Of a stretch of DNA of 64,000 nucleotides, positions 1 through 8,173 are shown one piece after another. The DNA is taken from assembly GCF_005154805.1 (NCBI RefSeq), contig NZ_CP039727.1, forward strand, positions 2,353,501 to 2,417,500. The letters are read 5' to 3'. Within the stretch, counting starts at the first letter, position 1. The number at the start of each line of letters is the position of its first letter. A program made the translations under genes and the position numbers. The notes beneath the pieces were generated by a model. That model did not search any database. It worked only from the letters and a program-made list of their open reading frames with translations, and had not been told where the DNA came from. Origin of the DNA: Bacillus sp. S3 (GTDB taxonomy: Bacteria; Bacillota; Bacilli; Bacillales; Cytobacillaceae).

Positions 1-630
1 AAAGGATTTGAATCGTACGGAACAAGTGGAGAATTTAACACGCTTGTGATCGAATTCCATGATGGCAGCCTTAGCTGCATTCATCCCGCCTATTTAAAAG
101 AAATGCAGTCGTCAAGCTTTGGAAAAGAAAGCCTGTTGACTCTAAATGACAAAGAAAGTACAACTGAAACAAAGCCTGTAAATGAAAAGCAAGCTGCGGC
201 AAAAGAATCGGAACCTGAAACAACGGCAAAGCCTGCCAATAAAGCGGATAAGGCTGCCCCCTCTAAGGAGCCAAAGGCAAAGAAACAAAAGGCTCCGAAG
301 CTCGAACTCCCGGCGGAGAAAGTACATTTTACAGCTAAGGTGAAGCAATTTGCCCTTGTCTACAATCCATTTAATGAAGAAAATGATGAAGTTGTCGTCT
401 TAGAGAATGTTCAGATTGTCCAGGACAATCCACTTGACCTCGGGCTTGCCTGGTGCAGCCACAGTAAAACGCTAAAAAAATTCGAACTGGCCGAGGGAGA
501 CTTGCTGGAATTTGACGGAAAGGCAGCTGCCAAGAAAATGGCGAAGGGAAAAGACGTGCCTCCAGAATTCATGATCGATACGCCCGTACTATATAAGGTG
601 AATAATCCATCGAAAATCGTAAAGAAATAG
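1..630 (+). CDS. Hypothetical protein, 5'-truncated by window edge
   Basis: Frame 1 is open from the first base to the TAG at 628-630, so the gene starts outside the window. An internal GTG at 46 is the first possible start seen here but has no ribosome site and lies inside open coding sequence. The protein has a short folded N-terminal part, a Lys/Glu/Ala-rich linker of about 70 residues (low complexity, likely disordered) and a C-terminal domain of about 100 residues with a Trp-Cys pair (LAWCSHS). I do not recognise the family. A hairpin overlaps its stop codon. Confidence 0.6.
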   Translation, partial: KGFESYGTSGEFNTLVIEFHDGSLSCIHPAYLKEMQSSSFGKESLLTLNDKESTTETKPVNEKQAAAKESEPETTAKPANKADKAAPSKEPKAKKQKAPKLELPAEKVHFTAKVKQFALVYNPFNEENDEVVVLENVQIVQDNPLDLGLAWCSHSKTLKKFELAEGDLLEFDGKAAAKKMAKGKDVPPEFMIDTPVLYKVNNPSKIVKK

Positions 631-660
631 GACTTCCATCGGGAGGTCCTATTTCCTTTT
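629..660. terminator. Probable bidirectional terminator
   Basis: Nine-base stem (629-637 with 642-650, one wobble) and ATCG loop, followed by an interrupted T-run. It sits between convergent genes and overlaps the upstream stop codon. Confidence 0.6.
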
Positions 661-937
661 AAGGGAAATAAATTTCTAAGCGATCACGGCCATTCCGACA
701 GACATAATAATTTTGAAAATCACTGTTAATGACCCTTGTCTGAAATTCCTGTAAGGAAATCGCAGTGGAATTTCCATCGTTTTTAAAAAATAAAAGCTGC
801 CCATCAGCAAATTGGATTGAAACGAAATGAAATCCGTCCCGTTTCGATAAAAAATCATCATCTTGATAGTAGTTTAAGATCACTTGACGGTCGCGATACT
901 CTTCGAAAATAGATAAATCATCTAGTTGTTTTTCCAT
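659..937 (-). CDS. Small hypothetical protein, 92 aa
   Basis: Acidic protein of 92 residues, rich in Phe and Tyr, with no membrane segment or signal peptide. The ATG at 937 has a GGGGAAGGGG ribosome site about 8 bases upstream, which supports this start. It is convergent with the preceding gene and divergent from the MATE pump. The alternation of hydrophobic strands (FHFVSIQFADGQLLFF) suggests a small beta-rich fold. I cannot name a family or function. Confidence 0.6.
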   Translation of the reverse strand: MEKQLDDLSIFEEYRDRQVILNYYQDDDFLSKRDGFHFVSIQFADGQLLFFKNDGNSTAISLQEFQTRVINSDFQNYYVCRNGRDRLEIYFP

Positions 938-1103
938 TTAATTAACCCCTTCCCCTATAAATTATTTTAAAAAAAGAGGCGGTCGAAAGGGGTGATTGGA
1001 ATCACGTTATTAGGGTCTTTTTTGTGAATGGTAATAAATGTCGACCGAATGAATATCTGATAGAATGTTCATTTTATTTAAGGAATATTATTTAAATATG
1101 AAG

Positions 1104-1109
1104 TATAAT
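1104..1109 (+). promoter_or_regulatory. Candidate -10 box before norM
   Basis: A perfect TATAAT lies 39 bases before the norM start. No good -35 match is visible at 16-18 bases upstream, so the promoter call rests on the -10 alone. The 938-1147 gap otherwise holds only the inverted GGTCGA/TCGACC pair near 973 and 1038. Confidence 0.35.
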
Positions 1110-1147
1110 GAGGGTTCGGACTTTTATTTTTCAAGGAGTACACTTTT

Positions 1148-2518
1148 ATGAATCAAACCTTTACTGTCAAGGAAAAGACGAAGCAAATTTTCGTCTTGTT
1201 AATCCCTATTTTAATCACACAGCTTGGCATGTTTTCGATGGTATTTTTCAATACGATTATGTCTGGAAAATATAATTCCTCCGATTTAGCTGGTGTGGCG
1301 ATCGGTTCATCGATTTGGAGCCCTATTTTTACTGGAATTAGCGGTATTCTACTTGCCATCTCACCGATTGCCGCACAACGATTTGGCGAAAAAAAGAGCG
1401 ATGAAGTGTCATCGGTTGTCAAGCATGGAATGTATCTTTCTGTGATGATTGCGTTTGCTGTGATTATACTTGGATACTTTTTTCTCGACCCTGTATTAGA
1501 TAAAATGAAGCTGCCTCCAGATGTTCAGCGTACCGCCTTTAACTATTTGGCAGGTCTTAGTTATGGACTTTTACCATTATTTATTTTTAACGTGTTGAGA
1601 TCTTTTATTTATGCATTAGGAAAAACACGCGTGATCATGATCATCATGCTAATGTCGTTACCAATCAATTTCTTCTTGAATTATGCCTTCATCTTTGGCC
1701 GTTTTGGCTTCCCGGAACTAGGCGGTGCGGGAGCCGGGTATGCAACGTCGATTACGTATTGGATCATTTTGGCGATGACGGTGTTTATCGTAAAAACACA
1801 GGATCCATTTTCTTCGTTCCCGATTTTTTCAGATATGAAGGAATTTTCTTGGGATACGTGTAAGGAAATATTAAAGATCGGCGTTCCGATGGGCCTGTCG
1901 ACGTTCTTCGAAACAAGCATGTTTGCAGTGGTGACGATTCTGTTGAGTAAGTTTAATGTCACTACGATTGCTGCCTATCAATCTGCGTTAAATATCGTTT
2001 CATTTTTATACATGATCCCAATTAGTATTTCTACAGCCTTGACCGTTCTCGTCGGTTTTGAAGTAGGGGCAAAGCGTTATAAAGATGCGAAGCAATACAG
2101 CTGGCTGGGAATCCTCCTTGCCATTTTGATTGCTGCGGGTACGGGAATGCTGGTTGTTGCCTTCCGTTATGAAGTGGCAGGTTTATACTCCAATGAAATA
2201 GCGGTGATCAACCTAACCGCAAACTTCTTAATATTCGCCTTGTTTTTTCAGATAGCGGATGCCATTCAGGCAACGGCGCAGGCGGCATTAAGAGGCTATA
2301 AAGACGTCAATCTTGCCTTTATCATGACACTCATCGCCTATTGGCTCATCTGCCTGCCTGCGGGTTACCTGCTCGCTCATTTTACCGGGCTGGGAGCAAG
2401 AGGCTATTGGATCGGACTAACAATCGGATTACTTGCCGCGGGAATCGCACTATCACTCAGACTTATCTACATCCAAAAACGAAAATTCATCCAAATCCAA
2501 GTTAAAGAAGTTGTATAG
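1148..2518 (+). CDS. norM: MATE family multidrug/Na+ antiporter (NorM type)
   Basis: A 456-residue polytopic membrane protein with the length and roughly twelve hydrophobic segments usual for MATE exporters. The N-terminal stretch (PILITQLGMFSMVFFNTIMSG, broken here at family-conserved Gln and Asn) and the internal LGGAGAGYATSITYW block closely resemble Bacillus NorM/YojI as I remember it. The family exports cationic drugs and dyes using a Na+ or H+ gradient. The ATG has a CAAGGAG site 9 bases upstream. It is monocistronic: the next gene follows after 120 bases that hold a short palindromic repeat. The drug specificity cannot be read from sequence. Confidence 0.9.
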   Translation: MNQTFTVKEKTKQIFVLLIPILITQLGMFSMVFFNTIMSGKYNSSDLAGVAIGSSIWSPIFTGISGILLAISPIAAQRFGEKKSDEVSSVVKHGMYLSVMIAFAVIILGYFFLDPVLDKMKLPPDVQRTAFNYLAGLSYGLLPLFIFNVLRSFIYALGKTRVIMIIMLMSLPINFFLNYAFIFGRFGFPELGGAGAGYATSITYWIILAMTVFIVKTQDPFSSFPIFSDMKEFSWDTCKEILKIGVPMGLSTFFETSMFAVVTILLSKFNVTTIAAYQSALNIVSFLYMIPISISTALTVLVGFEVGAKRYKDAKQYSWLGILLAILIAAGTGMLVVAFRYEVAGLYSNEIAVINLTANFLIFALFFQIADAIQATAQAALRGYKDVNLAFIMTLIAYWLICLPAGYLLAHFTGLGARGYWIGLTIGLLAAGIALSLRLIYIQKRKFIQIQVKEVV

Positions 2519-2527
2519 GGTAGGAAG

Positions 2528-2540
2528 GGTGTCAGGCACC
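2528..2540. repeat. GGTGTCAGGCACC interspersed repeat, copy 1
   Basis: A 13-base near-palindrome (GGTG..CACC arms) directly after norM. The identical 13-mer occurs again at 45982-45994, also in an intergenic gap. As I recall, this motif is scattered through several Bacillus genomes; its function is unknown to me. Confidence 0.6.
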
Positions 2541-2648
2541 AAGATAGAAGTTGTTACAAAATTTTAACAATTGGTGGATGGCGGGTTTCTTTTTCGGTGT
2601 TAAAATATAGGATAATAGTAGGGTTGAAATCCGATTGAGGTGACCTTT

Positions 2649-3017
2649 ATGGGAAGGAAAGTGCACTTTAACAAGGATGAGTTTGTCCTTAAATTAACGG
2701 GAGTACTGAGTGTGTTTGCCCTTAAGTGGCAATTGAAAATTCCATACAAGGCAATAAAAAGGGTCTATATTGATGAATTTGAACCGCCGATGTGGATGCT
2801 TCGCATGCCTGGCACTTCGATTGCCCCACTTAATATTTATGAAGGAAGCTTTAAATTTGGAAACGAATGGTATTTTCTATCAAGTGAACACCAGGTTCCC
2901 TTAATCCACTTGGAATTAGAGGGCTATGGTAAATACAAATATGTCATTTTTGAAATAGAAAACCCCAGAGCCGTGATGATCGAATTACGAAAGAAGTTAA
3001 GAGAATTAGAAGAGTAA
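2649..3017 (+). CDS. Hypothetical protein, possible bacterial PH-like domain
   Basis: Soluble 122-residue protein made mainly of predicted beta strands and ending in a charged helix (IELRKKLRELEE). That pattern fits a bacterial PH-like fold, but this is inference. I chose the ATG at 2649 because TTGAGGTG lies at the right distance; a GTG at 2640 overlaps that ribosome site and is less likely. It contains the motif PGTSIAPLNIYEGSF, which I do not recognise. A strong terminator follows, so it is probably a single-gene unit. Confidence 0.65.
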   Translation: MGRKVHFNKDEFVLKLTGVLSVFALKWQLKIPYKAIKRVYIDEFEPPMWMLRMPGTSIAPLNIYEGSFKFGNEWYFLSSEHQVPLIHLELEGYGKYKYVIFEIENPRAVMIELRKKLRELEE

Positions 3018-3020
3018 AAT

Positions 3021-3062
3021 AAAAAAATGTAATGGCGCGGGACTGCCATTACATTTTTTTCT
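3021..3062 (+). terminator. Rho-independent terminator
   Basis: Perfect 16-bp stem (3021-3036 with 3045-3060), 8-base loop, T-rich 3' arm. It ends the transcript of the 2649-3017 gene. Confidence 0.9.
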
Positions 3063-3089
3063 TTAAATCTAGTAAATGACCAAAATAAT

Positions 3090-3115
3090 GACGCTATTCC
3101 TAAAGGAATAGCGTC
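3090..3115 (-). terminator. Terminator of the convergent minus-strand gene
   Basis: Perfect 11-bp stem GACGCTATTCC/GGAATAGCGTC with TAAA loop. Reading the minus strand it follows the 3122 stop codon and is trailed by ATTATTTTG. Confidence 0.7.
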
Positions 3116-3121
3116 TCATTG

Positions 3122-3319
3122 TTAAAATAATTTTTTTAGGCCAAATAATTTGGTAAATAAACTTTGATTTTTATCTGTGATCATTAATTCATCCATGATT
3201 AATTTTTCACGATTGGTTTGAATCCATTTTTGTAATTCATGTTTATCTTTACAATGCGTATAATATGTTTCTCCACCTTTTCCAAGTGCGTTGACAACAT
3301 ATCTGCAAGTGTTCCCCAT
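3122..3319 (-). CDS. Small hypothetical protein, 65 aa
   Basis: A 65-residue basic protein starting MGNTCRYVVN. The ATG at 3319 is preceded by AAGGTGG at about 6 bases; a GTG at 3328 is in frame but lies within that ribosome site. It has two cysteines and a Lys/Phe-rich C-terminus (LFGLKKLF). It is a stand-alone gene with its own terminator. I do not recognise a family. Confidence 0.55.
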   Translation of the reverse strand: MGNTCRYVVNALGKGGETYYTHCKDKHELQKWIQTNREKLIMDELMITDKNQSLFTKLFGLKKLF

Positions 3320-3567
3320 AGTGCCCACCTTTTAAGTAATAATGTATTCTATATGAGATTATATCAGGCTTCTTGAAATAGTCCACCATTATTTTTCTAC
3401 AAAATTCTCCATTTTTTCATGAAAACACTTCCAAACTTTTAAACACGTAAATGATCATAATAATATTATGTAAACATAAAATATTTTTAATTTCTTTCTA
3501 TGTTTTAAAGGATTGAAATATGTTTTAATTTATTTGAGGCATTTTTATTCATGAACGGAGGTTAACT

Positions 3568-4179
3568 ATGCCGCCAATCGTTTCAGATTCATATAAAGAA
3601 AAGAAAAAGAAGGAGATCTTGTCGAGTGCCCTGGCTTGTTTCGCTAAAAAAGGTTTTCAAGCGGCGACCATCGATGATATCGTTGAGCATTCTAGGATCA
3701 GTAAGGGAGCCATTTATAATTATTTTAAAAGTAAAGACGACATATATTTAGAATTAATGTCCTCTGATACACAGGAATCATTTGAACTACTAACGAAAGA
3801 TCTGTCAACATACGAAAGTGCAAGTGATAAAATAAATTATTTATTTGACGTTTACTTATCTCAAGATGTTTCCAATATTGAACACAGAAATAAAATCATT
3901 GTTCATAATGAATTTAAATTCTATGCAGCGCGAGATACGGAGCTTATGGAAAAATTAACGGCCAGGAGACATCAATATTTTGTCCAGCTCTTTGCCGAAA
4001 TTATTAAAGAAGGCCAGAAAACAGGGGAATTCAATCCCCAAGAAAACCCTGACCTGACAGCCAATCTATTCTGGTCGATGATTGATGGCGTGACAATCCA
4101 AACGATCTATTACGATTACCCATACCGTGAAGTTTTAACGGAGATGAAGGAATTATTTTTGGAAAAAGTAAAAGCATAG
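3568..4179 (+). CDS. TetR family transcriptional regulator
   Basis: A 203-residue protein with a classic N-terminal TetR helix-turn-helix: LACFAKKGFQAATIDDI then ISKGAIYNYFKSKDDIY (roughly residues 15-57). The C-terminal two thirds would be the ligand-binding and dimer domain. The start has GGAGG 8 bases upstream. TetR proteins usually repress their own or adjacent genes in response to a small ligand. About 105 bases after its stop there is a strong promoter overlapped by a GACTAGTC palindrome, which is a plausible operator. The ligand is unknown. Confidence 0.9.
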   Translation: MPPIVSDSYKEKKKKEILSSALACFAKKGFQAATIDDIVEHSRISKGAIYNYFKSKDDIYLELMSSDTQESFELLTKDLSTYESASDKINYLFDVYLSQDVSNIEHRNKIIVHNEFKFYAARDTELMEKLTARRHQYFVQLFAEIIKEGQKTGEFNPQENPDLTANLFWSMIDGVTIQTIYYDYPYREVLTEMKELFLEKVKA

Positions 4180-4193
4180 CAGGCACATTGGCG

Positions 4194-4216
4194 GGCAAAC
4201 AGCTTGCCTTTTTTTT
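4194..4216 (+). terminator. Short terminator after tetR
   Basis: GGCAA/TTGCC stem (4194-4198, 4204-4208) followed by eight Ts. A second inverted repeat, TTTTGCC-6-GGCAAAA, follows at about 4223-4242, directly before the next promoter. Confidence 0.6.
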
Positions 4217-4245
4217 ATTTTTTTTGCCAATATAGGCAAAAGTAA

Positions 4246-4298
4246 TTGACAATTTTTAAATAGAAAAAATATAATAAAATAAACTGACTAGTCGTTTT
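4246..4298 (+). promoter_or_regulatory. Sigma-A promoter with overlapping palindromic operator
   Basis: TTGACA (4246-4251), 18-base spacer, TATAAT (4270-4275). An interrupted palindrome with the perfect core GACTAGTC (4286-4293), flanked by AAAC and GTTT, covers the expected transcription start. The form matches TetR-family operators, and a tetR gene is immediately upstream. The promoter drives the small YrzI gene and perhaps the sigma/clpP pair. Confidence 0.7.
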
Positions 4299-4369
4299 AT
4301 ATTTTGAAATTAAATTAAAACAAGATGGAATCAAATAAAATTTAGTTCGAGTAAAAAGGAGGGGAGAAA

Positions 4370-4510
4370 ATGACCATTAATATTTTATTCTTTACCATCA
4401 CAATCAAAAAAAGGAAAATTAGCCTTGAGGAGGCTGTACAGGAAGAAATGGTTGAAAAGCTTTATGATAATAATAAAGATAAGCAAATTTCTATCCGTCG
4501 TTTTATGTGA
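4370..4510 (+). CDS. yrzI: YrzI family small protein, 46 aa
   Basis: A 46-residue ORF beginning MTINILFFTITIKKRK, which resembles the Bacillus small-protein family YrzI. A hydrophobic, possibly membrane-inserting N-terminus is followed by a charged helix rich in Glu and Lys. An excellent AAAGGAGGGG site lies 7 bases before the ATG. The family is poorly understood and has been called sporulation-associated; no molecular role is certain. It sits downstream of the strong, probably TetR-controlled promoter at 4246-4298, so its expression may be inducible. Confidence 0.8.
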   Translation: MTINILFFTITIKKRKISLEEAVQEEMVEKLYDNNKDKQISIRRFM

Positions 4511-4606
4511 ATAGACATATACTATTTAAAAAATTTTGTGCCCCCGTATCTTTTTATCCCTCATGAACCGTTTAAAGGCTAGAGAGTGCAGAAGGAGTGA
4601 AAACAT

Positions 4607-5302
4607 GTGTCACATAAGCTAAGCACAGATAGCGCTAAAAGTTTACAGCAAGATGATCAGCTCTGGCTCGAATTTTATCCAAAACTTCAACGATATTGCC
4701 GTTTTCTCACGCAAAACACTTGGGATGGAGACGATATCGCCCAGGATACCTTTTTAAAGGCCTTAAAATATCATCAGCAGCAGATGAGTATGGCGTTGTT
4801 AAATAAAATTGCGTATCATCAATGGATTGATCTTTTGCGAAAAAGAAAAAAGGAGACCATTGCATCGGATGTTGTGCACCCCATTCATGAGGTAACCAAT
4901 CAACTTGATGATATGACCCATGCCGTTGACCAGCTGCTGAAAGAATGTACCCCAAAACAAGCCGTGATTTTCATGTTAAAAGAAGCCTTTCAGTATCAAG
5001 TAAAGGAAATAGCAGATTTGTTACACACGACAGAAACGGCGATAAAAGCCAGTCTGCACCGGGTAAAAAAGCGCATGGATAAAGAGGATCAAACCTTTTC
5101 AGTCGAATCATTTTGGGATGAGGAAGAAAAAGAACGGCTCGCGGATATTTTTTATGAATCGTTGAAAAATCAAGACCCAGCCGTTCTGATTGAATCCATA
5201 CCAACAATATCAAATATGGTTGGCGTTCCAAAGTCGCTTTCAAGGAAATTACAGCGAATTCAATCAACTTCTCCTTCAAGCACTCTCTGTATGGCAGCAT
5301 AG
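4607..5302 (+). CDS. Sigma-70 family (ECF-like) RNA polymerase sigma factor
   Basis: A 231-residue protein. Region 2 is seen near residues 25-80 (LQRYCRFLTQNTWDGDDIAQDTFLKAL, the DDxxQDTF-type core motif) and region 4 near 110-155 (KQAVIFMLKEAFQYQVKEIA, then HTTETAIKASLHRVKKRM). An unusual tail of about 70 residues follows region 4. The start is GTG at 4607 with GAAGGAGTGA 7 bases upstream; an ATG two bases earlier is out of frame and stops after five codons. No anti-sigma gene is adjacent. The next gene is a ClpP protease only 29 bases away, so the two are probably co-transcribed. Confidence 0.85.
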   Translation: MSHKLSTDSAKSLQQDDQLWLEFYPKLQRYCRFLTQNTWDGDDIAQDTFLKALKYHQQQMSMALLNKIAYHQWIDLLRKRKKETIASDVVHPIHEVTNQLDDMTHAVDQLLKECTPKQAVIFMLKEAFQYQVKEIADLLHTTETAIKASLHRVKKRMDKEDQTFSVESFWDEEEKERLADIFYESLKNQDPAVLIESIPTISNMVGVPKSLSRKLQRIQSTSPSSTLCMAA

Positions 5303-5331
5303 CCAATTAATCGCTTTAAGGAGGATATGAA

Positions 5332-5916
5332 ATGAGTACCATTCCATATGTGATTGAACAATCTAACCGCGGGGAACGTTCCTATGATATATACTCTCGG
5401 CTCCTAAAGGACCGAATTATAATCATTGGTGATGAAATAAATGACCATACGGCGAATAGTGTGGTCGCTCAATTATTATTTTTAGCAGCAGATGCACCGG
5501 ATAAAGAAATCTCACTCTATATAAATAGCCCCGGCGGCTCCACTTCAGCGGGCTTCGCCATTTACGATACGATGCAATACATTAAGCCCGATATCCGGAC
5601 GATCTGCACCGGCATGGCGGCATCTTTCGGAGCGATGTTACTGCTTGCGGGGACAAAGGGAAAACGGTATGCCCTGCCAAATAGCGAAATTATGATTCAT
5701 CAGCCATTGGGCGGTGCAAGAGGGCAGGCAACGGAGATTGAAATTTCCGCACGGCGGATTTTAAAGTTAAAAGAACACATTAATCAAATCATTTCCGAAC
5801 GGACCGGACAGCCGGTGGAAAAGGTAGCAAATGATACCGAGCGGGACTTCTTTATGAGTGCGGAGGAAGCAAAATCATACGGAATCATCGATGAAATACT
5901 TCATCCCAAAATCTAA
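5332..5916 (+). CDS. clpP: ATP-dependent Clp protease proteolytic subunit (second-type ClpP)
   Basis: 194 residues, the normal length of ClpP. The catalytic triad is intact: Ser98 in GMAASFGAM, His123 in MIHQPLGG, and Asp172 in NDTERD. The SPGGS motif of the oxyanion region is at 66-70. The canonical ClpP has a Met after the catalytic Ser; here it is Phe, and the N-terminus differs ([18 protein letters not shown] retained). This suggests an accessory paralogue rather than the housekeeping clpP. AAGGAGG precedes the ATG. It forms a pair with the sigma factor upstream and ends at a perfect terminator. Confidence 0.93.
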   Translation: MSTIPYVIEQSNRGERSYDIYSRLLKDRIIIIGDEINDHTANSVVAQLLFLAADAPDKEISLYINSPGGSTSAGFAIYDTMQYIKPDIRTICTGMAASFGAMLLLAGTKGKRYALPNSEIMIHQPLGGARGQATEIEISARRILKLKEHINQIISERTGQPVEKVANDTERDFFMSAEEAKSYGIIDEILHPKI

Positions 5917-5920
5917 ATCA

Positions 5921-5966
5921 CAAAACGAGGAAGGCAGTCTCAAGCTGCCTTCCTCGTTTTGTTTTT
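5921..5966. terminator. Bidirectional terminator
   Basis: Perfect 17-bp stem (5921-5937 with 5945-5961) with runs of A and T outside. It serves clpP and the convergent AbrB-type gene, whose stop codon lies inside the hairpin. Confidence 0.9.
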
Positions 5967-7046
5967 GCCAATCTTAAAAAACAACCGCAGCAATGGAGGG
6001 ACGGCAAAATAGATAAAGAAGAGCCGGAATATTTGGAACCCAGTCACCATCGATAAATCGGCGTGGACTTCGTGGGCAAGGATCGCCATCTGATCCATTC
6101 CGCCAGGCGCCAGGCTTAATAAACTAGTGGAGGGTGTCATGGGATAAAAACGAACAAGCAGCAATCCTAAACCGACAGAACCTGCGATCATGAACAAACC
6201 GCTCAGCAGCGCAAGGGAAATGATTTTGGCCTTGTGTTCCAGTTTTTCCGGCTTCAATAATAACCCGATGTAACCGCCAATCATGAATTGAGAAACGTCT
6301 AAGATAGGCTGTGATAGGGCCGGACCATAAAGCCCGAAAATAACAGCGATCGCCGTTCCAGCGATTGGACCTAACATAAACGGAGTTGGAAATCTTAATT
6401 TTTTGGCAAGAAATGCGCAAAATACACAAATGAAGGCAAACAATAGGATATTTGGAAAAAGTGGAGCATAGTATTGCGCCGCCTTGTCAGCCAGATTTGA
6501 AGCATTTTGAATAGGTGAATGGTTAAACAACGGTCCGAAAACGAGAAACGGAACGAAGAAAATAATCATCATCAATCGGGCCACTTGTAAAAAGGTCACT
6601 GTGGTAATGTCGATTCCTTTCATTTCTTCTGCAAATATAATCATTTGCGAAAGCCCGCCGGGGATACTGCCGGTAAGCACTGTTGGATAATCCACTCCAG
6701 TAAGTTTCGAAACCACAAAGGCAATGCCGGCACAAAAACAAACGAGTAACACCGTCATGATTAGCATAGATGGCAGCTTCTCAATAATTTGCTGCAGCGC
6801 CTCTTTCGTAAAGGACAAACCAATTGAATAGCCAACAATGATTAATCCAGTATCGCGGATGGAAACTGGCCAATAATATTGAATTTTGCTAAATCTGGCT
6901 CCAATTAACACGGCTGTCATCGGCCCGAGCAGCCATGGTATCGGTGTATGAAGTACTGAGAATATAAGCCCGCCAATAATGGCGGTCAATGCCGTTATGG
7001 TAAAGCGAAGCCCTTTACTGTCACGTTTCATCGATAAATTAATCAA
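5940..7046 (-). CDS. AbrB family membrane protein (AbrB duplication type)
   Basis: A 368-residue, strongly hydrophobic protein with about ten membrane segments and an internal repeat. Each half carries a related block: PWLLGPMTAVLIG and TPFMLGPIAGTAIA, then GSIPGGLSQMIIFAEE and LAPGGMDQMAILAHE. This is the signature of the family annotated AbrB or ammonia-monooxygenase-related membrane protein, which is unrelated to the AbrB transcription regulator. Substrate and role are unknown; transport is likely. The start is TTG with AGAAGGG six bases upstream; an in-frame ATG 15 bases later has no such site. Confidence 0.8.
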   Translation of the reverse strand: MINLSMKRDSKGLRFTITALTAIIGGLIFSVLHTPIPWLLGPMTAVLIGARFSKIQYYWPVSIRDTGLIIVGYSIGLSFTKEALQQIIEKLPSMLIMTVLLVCFCAGIAFVVSKLTGVDYPTVLTGSIPGGLSQMIIFAEEMKGIDITTVTFLQVARLMMIIFFVPFLVFGPLFNHSPIQNASNLADKAAQYYAPLFPNILLFAFICVFCAFLAKKLRFPTPFMLGPIAGTAIAVIFGLYGPALSQPILDVSQFMIGGYIGLLLKPEKLEHKAKIISLALLSGLFMIAGSVGLGLLLVRFYPMTPSTSLLSLAPGGMDQMAILAHEVHADLSMVTGFQIFRLFFIYFAVPPLLRLFFKIGKNKTRKAA

Positions 7047-7144
7047 GTAAAACCCTTCTGTCTATAAAAGTTTTTAAACGCGTGACGCGATTTCATTCCA
7101 TTATTTTACCATGTGGACAGGCATAAATAGAAGGATTTAAACAC

Positions 7145-7176
7145 AAAAAGAGCAGCCAAGAAAATGACTGCTCTTT
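7145..7176 (-). terminator. Terminator of DUF2642 gene
   Basis: AAAGAGCAG/CTGCTCTTT stem (7147-7155, 7168-7176), followed by five Ts on the minus strand. Confidence 0.7.
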
Positions 7177-7218
7177 ATTGAAAGATCAAATTTATAGGAT
7201 ATTCATAGCATTTTCTGC

Positions 7219-7497
7219 TTAATGATCGCTGCTTTCATGCTGATCATGTTCCTGGTCAAATTCCTCAGGAGTAAATCCAAATGGACCCCTTGGCATCTGT
7301 TCTACGCGGAAAATCGCCACAATCACATCAATTCTTACAGCCAAAAGCCTTTGGCGCATTCTGCCTCTGCTTTCCAAAACCAGAACATCTCTGCCAACTT
7401 CAAGCAGCCTGCCGGTAAATGTACCTTGGAGCGTAACAATTTCTACCTCTTTCTTTAACAACTCATGGGCAATTTGATGAAAATTTAATTCTGTCAT
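7219..7497 (-). CDS. DUF2642 domain protein (YuzF-like)
   Basis: About 92 residues from the ATG at 7497, chosen because GAAGGAG lies 9 bases before it; longer in-frame starts lack a ribosome site. The core HELLKKEVEIVTLQGTFTGR, then VGRDVLVLES, then QRLLAVRIDVIVAIF has the Sm-like strand pattern of DUF2642 proteins, which I recall mainly from spore-forming Bacilli. The tail is acidic and His-rich (EEFDQEHDQHESSDH), which could bind metal. A spore coat or surface role is possible but is inference. Confidence 0.65.
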   Translation of the reverse strand: MTELNFHQIAHELLKKEVEIVTLQGTFTGRLLEVGRDVLVLESRGRMRQRLLAVRIDVIVAIFRVEQMPRGPFGFTPEEFDQEHDQHESSDH

Positions 7498-7712
7498 CGT
7501 CATCATCTCCTTCACATTACAGTAAATGCAACTAAGGAAAATTGGCTTCATGTTTTTATAAATTTTTTCAGGAAAAAAGGTATGTCTGTTTAACGTTCAT
7601 TAAAAAATGATAACAATACCATTAAATAAATGTAATTAAATGATATTTCGACAAAAAATAGGGTATACCCTGTTTTATAATGCCTTTAAGTCTAAAGAGT
7701 GGAGGGGTTATC

Positions 7713-7892
7713 ATGATGAATCAATCACCGCAGAATGAAGTTCAGCTAAAAAGACATCTTCTAATTGATGAACTCATTAAATTAGGCATTTATAAAATCA
7801 ATAACAAACACCTTTATGAATGGACTTTAAGCGATTTAGAAGAAGAGTATAAGGACCTTGACAAACAATTGGTCACTGCCGATCCCAATTAA
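7713..7892 (+). CDS. Fur-regulated basic protein A (FbpA) family, 59 aa
   Basis: 59 residues from the ATG at 7713, which is preceded by GGAGGGG at 7702. The pattern LLIDELIKLGIYKINNKHLYEWTLSDLEEEY matches the FbpA family (Leu-rich helix, GIYK, LYEWTLSDLEEEY), split here to its key residues. In B. subtilis FbpA works with the FsrA small RNA in the iron-sparing response. Only a weak half-matching Fur-like sequence (TGATAACAATACCAT) is visible upstream near 7607, so iron control is not shown by the sequence. Confidence 0.65.
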   Translation: MMNQSPQNEVQLKRHLLIDELIKLGIYKINNKHLYEWTLSDLEEEYKDLDKQLVTADPN

Positions 7893-7991
7893 GATTCCTT
7901 TCTAAATAAATTGAGTCAAAAAAATAAACATACTTAAATAAACATACTTAAAGGAACCATCATTACTTAAAATTGAAGATGTTAGGAGAAG

Positions 7992-8017
7992 AGCAGTCAC
8001 TAGGCTGCTTTTTTTCT
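7992..8017 (+). terminator. Terminator-like hairpin
   Basis: AGCAG/CTGCT stem (7992-7996, 8005-8009) with 8-base loop and a T7 run. It ends transcription ahead of the S-box promoter. Confidence 0.6.
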
Positions 8018-8122
8018 ATGCTATTTTTCCTAGAAATATATGCGGAGGAAGGTAATTTTGACATACAAAGTCCCGCTTTTAATGGGTGCAAATATTAATT
8101 TTTTAAATTTTGCATTTTATTA

Positions 8123-8152
8123 TTTACACAAAACCTATTGGTATGGTAGGAT
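8123..8152 (+). promoter_or_regulatory. Promoter of the sulfate assimilation operon
   Basis: TTTACA (8123-8128), 18-base spacer, TAGGAT (8147-8152), ending about 20 bases before the S-box. A TGCAAA...TTTGCA inverted repeat lies just upstream (8082-8115) and could be a regulator site. Confidence 0.6.
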
Positions 8153-8173
8153 TAATTCCATCAAATACTAAAT

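Noticed and set aside
4223..4242. Inverted repeat TTTTGCC-6-GGCAAAA as a terminator
   Set aside because: It lies directly before a strong promoter and lacks a following T-run on the plus strand; the preceding hairpin is the better terminator. It might be a regulator site, but nothing supports that.
5940..7046. AbrB transcription regulator
   Set aside because: The protein is almost wholly membrane-embedded; it shares only the name with the transition-state regulator.
7600..7625. Fur box upstream of the FbpA-like gene
   Set aside because: Only one half-site (TGATAAC) matches; the other half does not.
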